The notes under the pieces are model-generated. The model was given only the letters and a program-made list of their open reading frames with translations. It did no database searches and was not told where the DNA came from. Shown piece by piece: positions 1 through 7,260 of a stretch of DNA of 22,316 nucleotides. The position numbers and the translations under genes are program-made. The stretch comes from Candidatus Proelusimicrobium excrementi (GTDB taxonomy: Bacteria > Elusimicrobiota > Elusimicrobia > Elusimicrobiales > Elusimicrobiaceae), in contig CAKUBV010000010.1 of the NCBI GenBank assembly GCA_934643455.1, positions 1-22,316 on the forward strand, written 5' to 3'. Position 1 is the stretch's first letter, and each line of letters opens with the position of its first letter.

Positions 1-65
1 AAACAGACATATCACAGATTTTCCGGCCTGAAATATAGAGGAAATTTATCAAAAAAAAAAAACAA

Positions 66-113
66 GTCAACTGTTTTATGTTTTTTTCAAAACGCCCCGA
101 CGTACGACACGGC
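66..113 (+). repeat. Intergenic repeat module M1 (left copy)
   Basis: The segment starts GTCAACTGTTTTAT, passes a T-run and ends CGCCCCGACGTACGACACGG. It recurs at 19178-19224 with the last 20 bases identical and small differences in the T-run. A degraded relative may lie near 10800-10820. There is no open frame. In both clear copies it forms the outer edge of a composite repeat region that then leads into the hairpin array. Function is unknown. Confidence 0.75.
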
Positions 114-125
114 GCAAACAATGGC

Positions 126-170
126 AAAAAAGTTATGGAACCATTTTATGACCGGATATGTGTAGAGATA
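126..170 (+). repeat. Intergenic repeat module M3 (left copy)
   Basis: About 45 bases containing AAAAAGTTATGGAA, then ATTTT, GACCG and ATATGTGTAG. The segment is repeated at 10876-10920 with about five mismatches. In both places it lies roughly 70-120 bases before the first hairpin unit of an array. It is non-coding, and I cannot assign a function. Confidence 0.75.
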
Positions 171-238
171 TAGAAAATATATAAAAGAATTTATTAAGAA
201 GTTGACTAGGGCAGAATTAAAACTTTAACTCTAATAGT

Positions 239-418
239 GTGAGGGAGTACAACCGGCGTGATTTTTCAGATTTGGAGGAAATTTAAGTTTTGTTCTGATT
301 GAGGTATACTTGCCGCTATGCGAACGAAGTGAGCGAGGTATCCAAGTGAGTAAAAAATCAAAAGACGCTCAAAAATAAAAAATTGCTAGCCGTGAGAGCA
401 GAACTTAACACGAGCAAA
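239..418 (+). repeat. Array A, hairpin-unit A1 (mismatched arms)
   Basis: This unit has the left box AACCGGCGTG (251-260), then CAGATTTGGAG, the conserved apex 305-343 (contains CCGCTATGCGAACGAAGTG), GCTAGC at 385-390 and the right box ACTTAACACGAGCAAA at 403-418. The left arm (AAATTTAAGTTTT, 279-291) matches the left arm of unit B1 near 11055. The right arm (AAAAAATCAAAAGACG) is not its complement, so the long stem seen in the other copies cannot form here. It looks like a recombinant of two units. The whole stretch 1-624 contains no credible gene; what I see in it is this repeat material. Confidence 0.75.
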
Positions 419-451
419 TAAAAGCGGCAAAGTGCCAGCCGTGAGGCTTTA

Positions 452-618
452 ACTTAGACCGAGTAAAAGCAGTGCGAGTATATAACCAGCGTGGGCTTTA
501 AGATTTAGAGCAAGTTTTAATTTTCTTCCGCGCGCAGTACCCAAGCAAGGAAAAAATCAAAAATTGCCTAAATATTAAAGTTTGCTAGCAGTGAGAATTT
601 AACTTAACACGAGTAAAA
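452..618 (+). repeat. Array A, hairpin-unit A2
   Basis: The unit opens with the box ACTTAGACCGAGTAAAA (452-468), followed by GCGAGTATATAACCAGCGTG and AGATTTAGAG. The left arm at 511-529 pairs imperfectly with the right arm at 549-566. Then come CCTAAATATTAAAG, GCTAGC (584-589) and the box ACTTAACACGAGTAAAA (602-618). It belongs to the type II subfamily (ATTTA/TAAAT at the stem base). The short apex GTACCC appears to be a degraded form of the GTATCC seen in other copies. The unit ends 7 nt from the trxB stop codon. Confidence 0.75.
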
Positions 619-624
619 AATATG

Positions 625-1554
625 CTATTTAACTAAGTTTACATAGTTTATAGCTTCTATCGCCGCCTTAGCCCCGCTTCCGGCGGCTATAATCGCCTGT
701 CTGTAAAACTCGTCGGCGCAATCGCCCGCGGCGAAAATCCCCCGCACATTGGTGGACATATGCTCATTTATTATGACATGTCCGCCGGCGGAAGTTTCAA
801 CGCCGCTGCCCTTTAAAAACAGAGTCTGCGGGATTGAGCCCACGGCTACAAAAACGCCGCCTGTTTTGATTTCCTTCAAAGAATTATCCGTCGTATGCTT
901 AAGCACTACGGAAGAAACCGCGCCGTTTTCCCCTTTAACCTCATCAACCACGTAAGGAATAAGCATTTCTATCTTAGGATTGCTTTTGGCTTTATCCACG
1001 GTAAGTTTATCCGCGCGGAAACCGTCGCGTCTGTGGACCAAATAAACCTTAGAGCAAAAATTGGTCAGAAATAAGGCGTCTTCAAAAGCGGTATTGCCGC
1101 CGCCGATTACGCAGACCTCTTTCCCTCTGAAAAAGAAGCCGTCGCACGTAGCGCATGCGGATACGCCTTTGCCTTTGTATTCCCCCTCCCCTTTCACGCC
1201 CAGCCAGCGCGCCGCCGCGCCGGTGGCGATGATTACGCTTAAAGCCTCGTACTCTTTGCCACATTCGGTATATACTTTAAAGGGATTGGAAGACGCGTCC
1301 AAGCGCAGAACGGTTTCGCCCAATATCTCCGCGCCCAAGCGTTTGCACTGTTTGTGCATTTTATCCATAATGTCAAAGCCGGAAACAGGGTCTATAAAGC
1401 CGGGGTAGTTTTCGATATCATTGGTTTGCAAAAGCTGTCCGCCGAGGGAACTCCCCCCTAGCATAACCGTCTTTAAACCGGCCCTTAAAGTATAAACCGC
1501 CGCACCGCAAGCCGCCGGGCCCGCGCCTATAATAAGAATATCTGTTTTAATCAT
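625..1554 (-). CDS. trxB: Thioredoxin reductase (NADPH, FAD)
   Basis: Predicted low-molecular-weight thioredoxin reductase of about 309 residues, the usual family length, which passes electrons from NADPH through FAD to thioredoxin in the cytoplasm. The N-terminal FAD-binding GAGPAA glycine motif is followed by the redox pair C134-A-T-C137 in the sequence SACATCDGFFF. A second Rossmann motif (VIGGGNTAFEDALFL) binds NADPH, and the C-terminal ATG-type FAD motif reads GIFAAGDCADEFYRQ. The frame opens with TTG at 1560, but GGAG lies only 1 nt before that codon and 7 nt before the ATG at 1554, so I place the start at 1554. It overlaps the end of maf by 8 nt and is the last gene of the long minus-strand operon. 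I see no clear terminator after it; array A begins within 7 nt of the stop. Confidence 0.96.
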   Translation of the reverse strand: MIKTDILIIGAGPAACGAAVYTLRAGLKTVMLGGSSLGGQLLQTNDIENYPGFIDPVSGFDIMDKMHKQCKRLGAEILGETVLRLDASSNPFKVYTECGKEYEALSVIIATGAAARWLGVKGEGEYKGKGVSACATCDGFFFRGKEVCVIGGGNTAFEDALFLTNFCSKVYLVHRRDGFRADKLTVDKAKSNPKIEMLIPYVVDEVKGENGAVSSVVLKHTTDNSLKEIKTGGVFVAVGSIPQTLFLKGSGVETSAGGHVIINEHMSTNVRGIFAAGDCADEFYRQAIIAAGSGAKAAIEAINYVNLVK

Positions 1555-2104
1555 TTTCAAACTCCTTTATCATTTTAAGGAAAAGCTCCGAAGGAAAGCC
1601 GACGACATTATCGGCGGAGCCTTCAAAACGTTCGATAAACATATCGTCTTTATCCTGCATGGCGTAAGCGCCGGCTTTATCAAGATGTTTGCCGGAAAGC
1701 TCTTCCAGCGTGGATTTATCAAGCTTCCTGGCTTTGCATTTGGTAACGTCATAGCCGGTAAGAATTTTATTTTTATCTTTGCAAACTATCGCCAAACCGC
1801 TGTAAACGCTTTGCCAGCTGCCGTTTTCCTTATTTAAAAGCCTTAAAGCGTCTTTCTTATCCTTAGGCTTGCCAAGTACTTCCCCCTTGCAATAAACTAT
1901 CGTATCGCCGCCGATTACCACTGCGCCCGGATATAAAGCCGCGACGCTGAACGCCTTTTTCAAAGCTATGTCCATTACTTTTGCATAAGGACGCTTCTTT
2001 AAAGTATTCTCTTTAATGTCGGCGGAAATGACGTCGAATTTATAGCCGAGCCTTGTTAAAATATCTTTGCGGCGAGGGGAAGCCGAAGCCAATATAAGAC
2101 GCAT
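1547..2104 (-). CDS. maf: Maf-family nucleoside triphosphate pyrophosphatase
   Basis: Maf/YhdE-type house-cleaning enzyme that hydrolyses non-canonical or modified nucleoside triphosphates (dTTP/UTP or m7GTP class) to the monophosphate and pyrophosphate. At 185 residues it has normal length. The family signature ASASPRRKDIL is at the N-terminus (residues 6-16). The conserved acidic metal-binding region is GGDTIVY with D67, followed by LGKPKDKKDA. The C-terminal YAMQDKD...GSADNVVGFP corresponds to the usual G-AY-IQG...NVVGLP, with some divergence. The start ATG has only a weak purine-rich leader. It follows the DUF4321-like gene by 1 nt and overlaps trxB by 8 nt. I cannot decide between the dTTP/UTP and m7GTP subfamilies from sequence alone. 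Confidence 0.93.
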   Translation of the reverse strand: MRLILASASPRRKDILTRLGYKFDVISADIKENTLKKRPYAKVMDIALKKAFSVAALYPGAVVIGGDTIVYCKGEVLGKPKDKKDALRLLNKENGSWQSVYSGLAIVCKDKNKILTGYDVTKCKARKLDKSTLEELSGKHLDKAGAYAMQDKDDMFIERFEGSADNVVGFPSELFLKMIKEFEND

Positions 2105-2105
2105 A

Positions 2106-2336
2106 TTATTTCTTCATCAAATAGCTTACGATTAAATAGGAAAGTATCAAACCGATTATGCCGCACACGTTAAAGTTAAACGATAAAGCGTGTACGCCGA
2201 TATCAAAAACTCTTACCAAAGTGCCAACGGCGTCGGAGGGAAGTATCGCTACGACAAGCTTCTCCAAACCATATCCGATAAGACCGGCCAAAATAAAGAA
2301 TATCACTACAAAAATTACACTGCGAATACCTTTCAT
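2106..2336 (-). CDS. Small membrane protein, DUF4321-like
   Basis: A 76-residue hydrophobic protein with two predicted membrane segments (about residues 7-30 and 57-74), joined by a region ending DIGVHALSFNFNVCGIIGLILS. That pattern (a variable loop, a short beta-like stretch 'LSFNF', then a glycine-containing second helix) resembles the DUF4321 family, which in other bacteria is often found beside maf. No biochemical role is known to me for that family. A clear GAGG lies 5 nt before the ATG. It sits 2 nt after the EAL gene and 1 nt before maf, which supports a real translated gene despite its size. The family match is from memory of the pattern and should be treated as probable only. Confidence 0.7.
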   Translation of the reverse strand: MKGIRSVIFVVIFFILAGLIGYGLEKLVVAILPSDAVGTLVRVFDIGVHALSFNFNVCGIIGLILSYLIVSYLMKK

Positions 2337-2338
2337 AA

Positions 2339-3175
2339 TTACCTCTTGTTGTCAGTTTTTAGTTTGTTTATAAAATCTTTCAGGGGAAGAGGTTTGCTCT
2401 TCAAATAGCCTTGAACCCAATCTACCCCGCATTTTTTAAGCAAATCAAGCTGGTTTTCGGTTTCAACGCCTTCGCATATAACAATTATCCCCGCTTTGTG
2501 CGTGCGCTTGGTTATTTTGCATATTGATTCCGCGGAAACTTCGGCAAGACGTTCATCTTTAGGCAGAAAACTTTTATCCAGCTTAAGTATATCCGGCGCA
2601 AAAAGTTTTAAATCGCTCAGCTTGGTGTAACCCGCGCCGTAATCGTCTATATAAATTACGAATCCTTTGTTTTTAAGCGCGGCGGCGGACGCGGAAACAG
2701 CCTTGCGGGATTTTAAGTTAAAGCTTTCGGTTATTTCTATGCCGATAAGAGAGCGGTCAACGCCGAAAGCCTCGATTATATCTGACATTTCTTCAACTAT
2801 GCCCGGCTGAGATAAAGTATAGCGGGAAAAATTTACCGCCAAAGGTACGGCCATGCCGGAGCTTTTCTCTATCTGTTTGACGTAAGAACAGGCCAAGGCC
2901 AACATATAAAGATCGAAATCTTTTATAAGCTCGGATTTTTCCAGTACTGGAATATATGCCCCGGGAGAAATTATTTTCCCGCCTTTATTCCACCTGGAAA
3001 GGACTTCGGCTTCCGTTATTTTGCCTTCGTAAACGGAATATACGGGCTGTAAATAAGCCGTAAATTCCTTAGCGGCCAAACCGTCGGATATATCTTCCAA
3101 GGAATATTCGGCGCAATTGACAAAAGCCGGACATGCGAAAAAAGCGCAGAAAAACAAAAGAAGAAATTTTCTCAT
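2339..3175 (-). CDS. EAL-domain protein with N-terminal signal peptide
   Basis: A 278-residue single-domain EAL protein, the fold of c-di-GMP phosphodiesterases. The motif itself reads E57-V-L. The other expected catalytic and metal ligands are present: N115 (VNFS), E147 (IEITES), D177-D178 (IDDYGAGY), K198 (LKLDKSF), E235 (CEGVET) and Q255 (QGYL). The protein begins with a basic residue and a hydrophobic run (residues 4-18) ending AFVNCAEYS, which looks like a Sec signal peptide or a short membrane anchor. No GGDEF, PAS or receiver domain is attached. If exported, the domain would be outside the cytoplasm, where c-di-GMP is not expected. If the N-terminus is an uncleaved anchor, topology would again place EAL outside unless inverted. 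It lies 5 nt after the GT9 gene. Confidence 0.9.
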   Translation of the reverse strand: MRKFLLLFFCAFFACPAFVNCAEYSLEDISDGLAAKEFTAYLQPVYSVYEGKITEAEVLSRWNKGGKIISPGAYIPVLEKSELIKDFDLYMLALACSYVKQIEKSSGMAVPLAVNFSRYTLSQPGIVEEMSDIIEAFGVDRSLIGIEITESFNLKSRKAVSASAAALKNKGFVIYIDDYGAGYTKLSDLKLFAPDILKLDKSFLPKDERLAEVSAESICKITKRTHKAGIIVICEGVETENQLDLLKKCGVDWVQGYLKSKPLPLKDFINKLKTDNKR

Positions 3176-3180
3176 AAAAA

Positions 3181-4707
3181 CTATCCGTTGTGTACGTTAA
3201 GCATTTCTTTGGCGGAGTCAAAGACTTCGTCAACGGTGATGTCGCGCATACATTTAAAATGACCCAAAGGACATTTTTTGCCGCCGTGCAAAGCGCAAGG
3301 GCGGCAAGGAAGGCCTTTTACCTCCACAACTTTATTGCATTCCCCGTAAGGGAAAAAGCCGAGTTCTTTTGTGGTGGGGCCGAAAATCGCCAAAGTGGGC
3401 ACGCCGAAAGCCGTGGCTATGTGCATGGGGCCGGAATCGTTGGTTATGAAAAGCTTAAAATGCTTCATAAGGGCCATAAGTTCCGTCAAAGTGGTTTTGG
3501 TGGCAAAGTTTATAGGATGAGCCTGGGAAAGACGGCAGACTTGTTCGCTTAAGTCCAAATCCGTCTTTCCGCCGACTATGACGGAAATGACGCCGAGTTC
3601 CTTTTCCATTCTGCCGATAAGTTTTGCGTAATTTTCAAGCGGCCAGCATTTTGTCGGCCAGACGGAACCGGGGTGAACGCCTATAAGCGTTTTGCCTTCC
3701 GCGCCGGCCTCCTTAAGCATTTGGCTGACGCTTTCTTCCGCATTTTCCCCCGCGCCCTGCATATTGAGATTGGCGGATTTGAAATTCTCGTTAACTATGC
3801 CCTGCAAAAGATACAAGTTGCGTTCGGCGTCGTGTATCATCCAAGTAAAAGGAACCGTTTTGGTAAACAGGAAGCGGCCTTCGCTGTTGGTAAAACCTAT
3901 GCGGACTTTTACTCCGCTGAGTTTGGCCGTAAGCGCGCTTCTGAAGCTTCTGTGCGGAACTAAAATAACGTCGATATTACAGGCTTTTATGGCTTTGGCC
4001 GTTTTAAATACGCCGAATATCTTGCCCCAGCCTTTTTTATTGTCCACGATAACTTTATGAACTTCTTTTAAGTTCTGGAATATTTCGACGTTGGACGGAC
4101 GCGTAACCACAAAAATCTTGGCCTGAGGGAAAAGCTTGGCCGTCTTTTGGATAAGCGGCGTCGTCAAAACGGAATCGCCCAGGAAAGAGGTTTGGAAGAT
4201 ACATATATTCTGCACTTCTTTTTTGGAGAGGTCCACGGCTTGGAACTTCCAATCGTTTAAATCGGGCGTTTTATATTTTATCGGGATATCCCAAGGTTTT
4301 AAAGCTTCAAGATATTTTTCAAGAGTGTGCTTTTCCAAAGCGGGGCTAGGCATTTTAAACTTGACGTACAGCCTTCTGGCCATGGAGTTTTTGTTATAAC
4401 GCTGCCTGTTGGGTACGCCGGAGAACAAAGAAAGCAGCATGGTTCTTAAGGTTGCATGCAAATCCAGCAGATGGGTAAAATGAGCCGCGCGGATTTCTTT
4501 CAGCGTCGGAATAAAGCCTTTGAAAACCATTATTTCGTCAATATCCGGGTGCCCGGCCAAAGCTTGGGCGAACTGTTCTTTGACCAAAAGGGTTATCTTA
4601 CACCCCGGCCATTTATCTTTTATGTTTTTAAACACCGGCGAAAGCAAAACTATATCGCCCAAAGATGATAATCGCATAACCAGCACTTTATTGTTTTTAT
4701 TTTCCAT
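3181..4707 (-). CDS. GT9 heptosyltransferase-like protein with duplicated N-terminal domain
   Basis: A 508-residue member of glycosyltransferase family 9 (ADP-heptose:LPS heptosyltransferase type), predicted to work on the LPS core at the inner face of the cytoplasmic membrane. Normal GT9 proteins have about 340-360 residues. Here residues 5-150 form one N-terminal domain (VMRLSSLGDIVLLSPVFK). A second, complete copy spans 165-508: FQTSFLGDSVLTTPLIQK, then the donor-binding half with GVHPGSVWPTKCWP, TNDSGPMHIATAFGVP and FGPT. The Cys-rich tail (C468, C471, C479, C486; PLGHFKCM) is typical of heptosyltransferase II-type proteins. The first copy lacks a donor-binding half. It overlaps waaA by 11 nt, and both probably act in Kdo/heptose core assembly. 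The sugar transferred cannot be fixed from sequence. Confidence 0.9.
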   Translation of the reverse strand: MENKNNKVLVMRLSSLGDIVLLSPVFKNIKDKWPGCKITLLVKEQFAQALAGHPDIDEIMVFKGFIPTLKEIRAAHFTHLLDLHATLRTMLLSLFSGVPNRQRYNKNSMARRLYVKFKMPSPALEKHTLEKYLEALKPWDIPIKYKTPDLNDWKFQAVDLSKKEVQNICIFQTSFLGDSVLTTPLIQKTAKLFPQAKIFVVTRPSNVEIFQNLKEVHKVIVDNKKGWGKIFGVFKTAKAIKACNIDVILVPHRSFRSALTAKLSGVKVRIGFTNSEGRFLFTKTVPFTWMIHDAERNLYLLQGIVNENFKSANLNMQGAGENAEESVSQMLKEAGAEGKTLIGVHPGSVWPTKCWPLENYAKLIGRMEKELGVISVIVGGKTDLDLSEQVCRLSQAHPINFATKTTLTELMALMKHFKLFITNDSGPMHIATAFGVPTLAIFGPTTKELGFFPYGECNKVVEVKGLPCRPCALHGGKKCPLGHFKCMRDITVDEVFDSAKEMLNVHNG

Positions 4708-5971
4708 ATTTTTCCACTACCTTTAAGGTTCTGTCGGTAGCTCCTTTAAAAGATAAAGAACATCGCCCCGCCGCTTTTCCGCACTCGGCCAAAAGGGCTT
4801 TATCGTTAAATAAATCTTCCGTTTTGGAAGCGAAATTTTCCTCATTAACCAAAACGCCGCCGCCGCAGTTTAAAAGAGCTTCGGCCACGTCCGGCGTATT
4901 ATAATAATATTTACCGAATAATACCGGCTTTGAAAATACGGCCGCTTCCAAAAAGTTGTGTCCGCCGCATTTGCTTATGCTCCCGCCGACAAAGCAGACC
5001 GAAGCTTTTTTATAAAACGCGCCCAGCCAGCCCATTGCGTCGGCAAGCAGAATACGGCAGTCTTCAAAATTCTTTTCTTTTTTATACGAACTCAAAGAAA
5101 CATATTTAACGCCCGACTCGGCCAAATTGCGCAAAATTTGCTTTTTGCGCTCCAAATGCCTGGGAGCTATTACAAATTTTATATCCTTATCTCTGCGGGC
5201 GGCTTTAATAATAACGGCTTCTTCCTCCTCGTGGGTGCTGCCGCAGACGGTTATAAAAGCGTCCTGCCAGCCTATCGCTTTGAAAAGTGAGGAAACTTCC
5301 CCCTCTCTGGAAGGATATTCGTTAAGCAAATCGTACTTTATATTGCCGCAAGCGTAAACTTTATCTTCCGCCGCGCCGAGCGATATATACCTTTGGCGGA
5401 TTTTTTCCGTCTGCGCACAGATGAAAGTGATTTTGCCCATAAGCAGCTTTACCAAAGGAGAAAGCAATTTATAACGCTTCGCGCTGCGGGCAGAGAGCCT
5501 GCCGTTTACGACGGCGATTTTTATTCCGCAAGCAGCGGATGCCGCTATCATATTGGGCCATAAGTCGGCTTCAACTATATATAAATAAGCCGGGCGATAG
5601 AATTTTATAAATCTTTTTACCAGAGGATAGCAGTCCACCGGCATTAAAAGCGCTTTGTCAAAGACGGGCTCCTTTAAAGCCGTATTCCTTCCGGCGGCGG
5701 TGGAAGTGGTTAAAACTATGCGGCAGCCGTAATATTCTTTTAAAAGCCCGGCAAGCTTTATCACGGAGCGGACTTCCCCCACGCTGGCGGCGTGTATCCA
5801 TAAAGATTTGTCCGGCCTTTGCCCGAAAGGGCTCAGCACGAAACGCTGGGAAAGTTCATATTTTAAATTTTTCAGCAAATTGCGTCTGGGCGAGAAGAAA
5901 AAGAAAATAACCACGCCCAATGCCGCAAAAGGAGCAAAAAGATTAAGAATAAACAAAATCAAATAGCCCAT
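4697..5971 (-). CDS. waaA: 3-deoxy-D-manno-octulosonic acid (Kdo) transferase
   Basis: WaaA/KdtA moves Kdo from CMP-Kdo to lipid A precursor at the inner membrane, beginning the LPS inner core. The protein has 424 residues, the usual length. An N-terminal membrane anchor (about residues 3-26) is followed by a basic stretch and the GT30 N-domain motif WIHAASVGEVRSV, whose E66 corresponds to the catalytic glutamate. Later motifs include VEADLWPNM, VNGRLSARS, the C-domain APRHLERKKQI, and GGSISKCGGHNFLEAA, the expected donor-binding region. Its ATG shares one base with the stop of the DUF374 gene (TAATG), and its 3' end overlaps the GT9 gene by 11 nt. Its presence argues strongly for a diderm cell with Kdo-containing LPS. 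The number of Kdo units added cannot be read from sequence. Confidence 0.96.
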   Translation of the reverse strand: MGYLILFILNLFAPFAALGVVIFFFFSPRRNLLKNLKYELSQRFVLSPFGQRPDKSLWIHAASVGEVRSVIKLAGLLKEYYGCRIVLTTSTAAGRNTALKEPVFDKALLMPVDCYPLVKRFIKFYRPAYLYIVEADLWPNMIAASAACGIKIAVVNGRLSARSAKRYKLLSPLVKLLMGKITFICAQTEKIRQRYISLGAAEDKVYACGNIKYDLLNEYPSREGEVSSLFKAIGWQDAFITVCGSTHEEEEAVIIKAARRDKDIKFVIAPRHLERKKQILRNLAESGVKYVSLSSYKKEKNFEDCRILLADAMGWLGAFYKKASVCFVGGSISKCGGHNFLEAAVFSKPVLFGKYYYNTPDVAEALLNCGGGVLVNEENFASKTEDLFNDKALLAECGKAAGRCSLSFKGATDRTLKVVEKYGK

Positions 5972-6630
5972 TAGGATACCGCCTCTACGGCTTTTGCCGT
6001 AGCTTCGTTTAAATACTCCGTAAGTTTACGGCGGCATTGTTCGATGTCGTCGTCTTCGCCGACCCATAAAGGCGGCCCGTAAATTACCGCGCATTTACCG
6101 AAAGGCAAAGGCACCTGAAATTTATCCCAGGAATTTACGGCAAATTTACGGCTGCTGGCAACGCCCGCGGGAATAATAGGCAAATGCGTTTTCTGCGCCA
6201 AATATATAATGCCCGCATGCGCTTTATAAACCGGGCCCCTGGGGCCGTCGGGCGTTATGGCGGGATTATAGCCCGCCTGAGAAATATCCATAAGCCCCCT
6301 TAAAGCCGAATAGCCGCCCCTTGTGGTGGAACCGCGCATGGCCTTCATTTTAAATTTAGGCAATGCTCTGGCTATATATTCCCCGTCTTTGCTCATGCTG
6401 ACCAATACGCAAATTTTGCCCTGTTTTCTGTAAGGATATAAAAGGAAAGTTTGTTGATTGTGCCAAAACGCGTAAATTACGCGCTGGCGTTTATCGGTTT
6501 CGACGGCGTTTGCGTCGCCGCCTTTTATATATTTGGTAAATATGCCGCAAAAACGAATATAGAAAGAGATGAAATTGGCTACCAGCGAATATTTTATTTT
6601 GCTTGACGCGCTTAATCTGTTTTTTGGCAT
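5971..6630 (-). CDS. DUF374 protein, lysophospholipid acyltransferase-like
   Basis: A 219-residue protein of the DUF374 family, related to the LPLAT acyltransferase superfamily. FWHNQ (H57) occupies the place of the catalytic His block, and TPDGPRGP (residues 126-133) is the family hallmark, followed by a PIIPAGVASS strand. The N-terminal hydrophobic segment (about 15-33) probably associates with the membrane. DUF374 genes are commonly found next to waaA and lipid A genes, and here it is directly translationally coupled to waaA by a TAATG junction. A role in acylating lipid A or a related envelope lipid is an inference from the family and neighbourhood. Its ATG follows the stop of the previous gene with no gap and no good Shine-Dalgarno, so it probably depends on translational coupling. 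Confidence 0.88.
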   Translation of the reverse strand: MPKNRLSASSKIKYSLVANFISFYIRFCGIFTKYIKGGDANAVETDKRQRVIYAFWHNQQTFLLYPYRKQGKICVLVSMSKDGEYIARALPKFKMKAMRGSTTRGGYSALRGLMDISQAGYNPAITPDGPRGPVYKAHAGIIYLAQKTHLPIIPAGVASSRKFAVNSWDKFQVPLPFGKCAVIYGPPLWVGEDDDIEQCRRKLTEYLNEATAKAVEAVS

Positions 6631-7257
6631 TTATTTTTTACCTTTTTTCTTGCGCCACGGCATTATAAAAACGACCGTGGCTTTCGGCCATACCTGGCCG
6701 TTTTCAAATTTAACGTTTATTTTAGCCGCGTTCAGCCTCTCAAAAAGAGCGGGCAAAGCGGCTTTGGCTATTTCCGGATCGGCTTTTGGTGCCTCCCTCA
6801 AAAATCTCGGCAAAGGGCCGTATGCAAATACGGGCGAGGACAAAAGTTCGTATCCTTCAACTTCAAAATCTTCTTTGGCGGCGTCCTCTTTAATTAAATC
6901 CGCTATAAAAGTTATTGCCGTACGCAAAAAATCGTAAATTACTATATTGGCTATCGCCGCGGCGTGCATATTGGTAAGCACGGCGGCGGCTTCTTCTATT
7001 TCCCGCCCCAATGTTACGGCGCAGACGGAAAATCTGTCCTCATGCTTAATTCCGGCGGAAGAAAGCTCAAGGCACTGCCCTTCAATAAATTCATAAACGA
7101 CGCCCGGCCTTAAAGCCTGATGAAGCGAGGCTATAAAAACGGCCAGGTCGCTTTCAAGGGGAAACCCCGCCGCGGCCGAGTCAATATTGGCCAGCCTTAT
7201 GCGGCGGAGTATCTCCTTCAAATGTACTGCGACTTTAAACTTCTTAATCTTCCTCAT
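6631..7257 (-). CDS. Uncharacterised protein, weak likeness to MetH activation-type domain
   Basis: A 208-residue soluble protein without signal peptide or membrane segment. I do not recognise it firmly. The middle part (FSVCAVTLGREIEEAAAVL, then AIANIVIYDFLRTAI) follows the pattern 'hydrophobic strand - TLG - acidic helix - Ala-rich helix' seen in proteins resembling the activation domain of cobalamin-dependent methionine synthase. This is a weak, pattern-level likeness. The C-terminus is strongly basic (PWRKKKGKK). It starts 3 nt after the secF stop and ends immediately before the DUF374 gene, so it is surely co-transcribed with both. The context, between protein export and LPS genes, does not fit a methionine role well. 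There is no clear Shine-Dalgarno, which suggests coupling to secF. Confidence 0.8.
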   Translation of the reverse strand: MRKIKKFKVAVHLKEILRRIRLANIDSAAAGFPLESDLAVFIASLHQALRPGVVYEFIEGQCLELSSAGIKHEDRFSVCAVTLGREIEEAAAVLTNMHAAAIANIVIYDFLRTAITFIADLIKEDAAKEDFEVEGYELLSSPVFAYGPLPRFLREAPKADPEIAKAALPALFERLNAAKINVKFENGQVWPKATVVFIMPWRKKKGKK

Positions 7258-7260
7258 CGG

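Noticed and set aside
239..618. Repeat array as a CRISPR
   Set aside because: Units are long, diverged and hairpin-based, repeats are not near-identical 24-37-mers with regular spacers, and no cas gene is present.
749..1408. Plus-strand open frames inside trxB
   Set aside because: Shadow frames of a clearly identified gene on the other strand. The same applies to the other long antisense frames in secD, the ankyrin gene and the GT9 gene.
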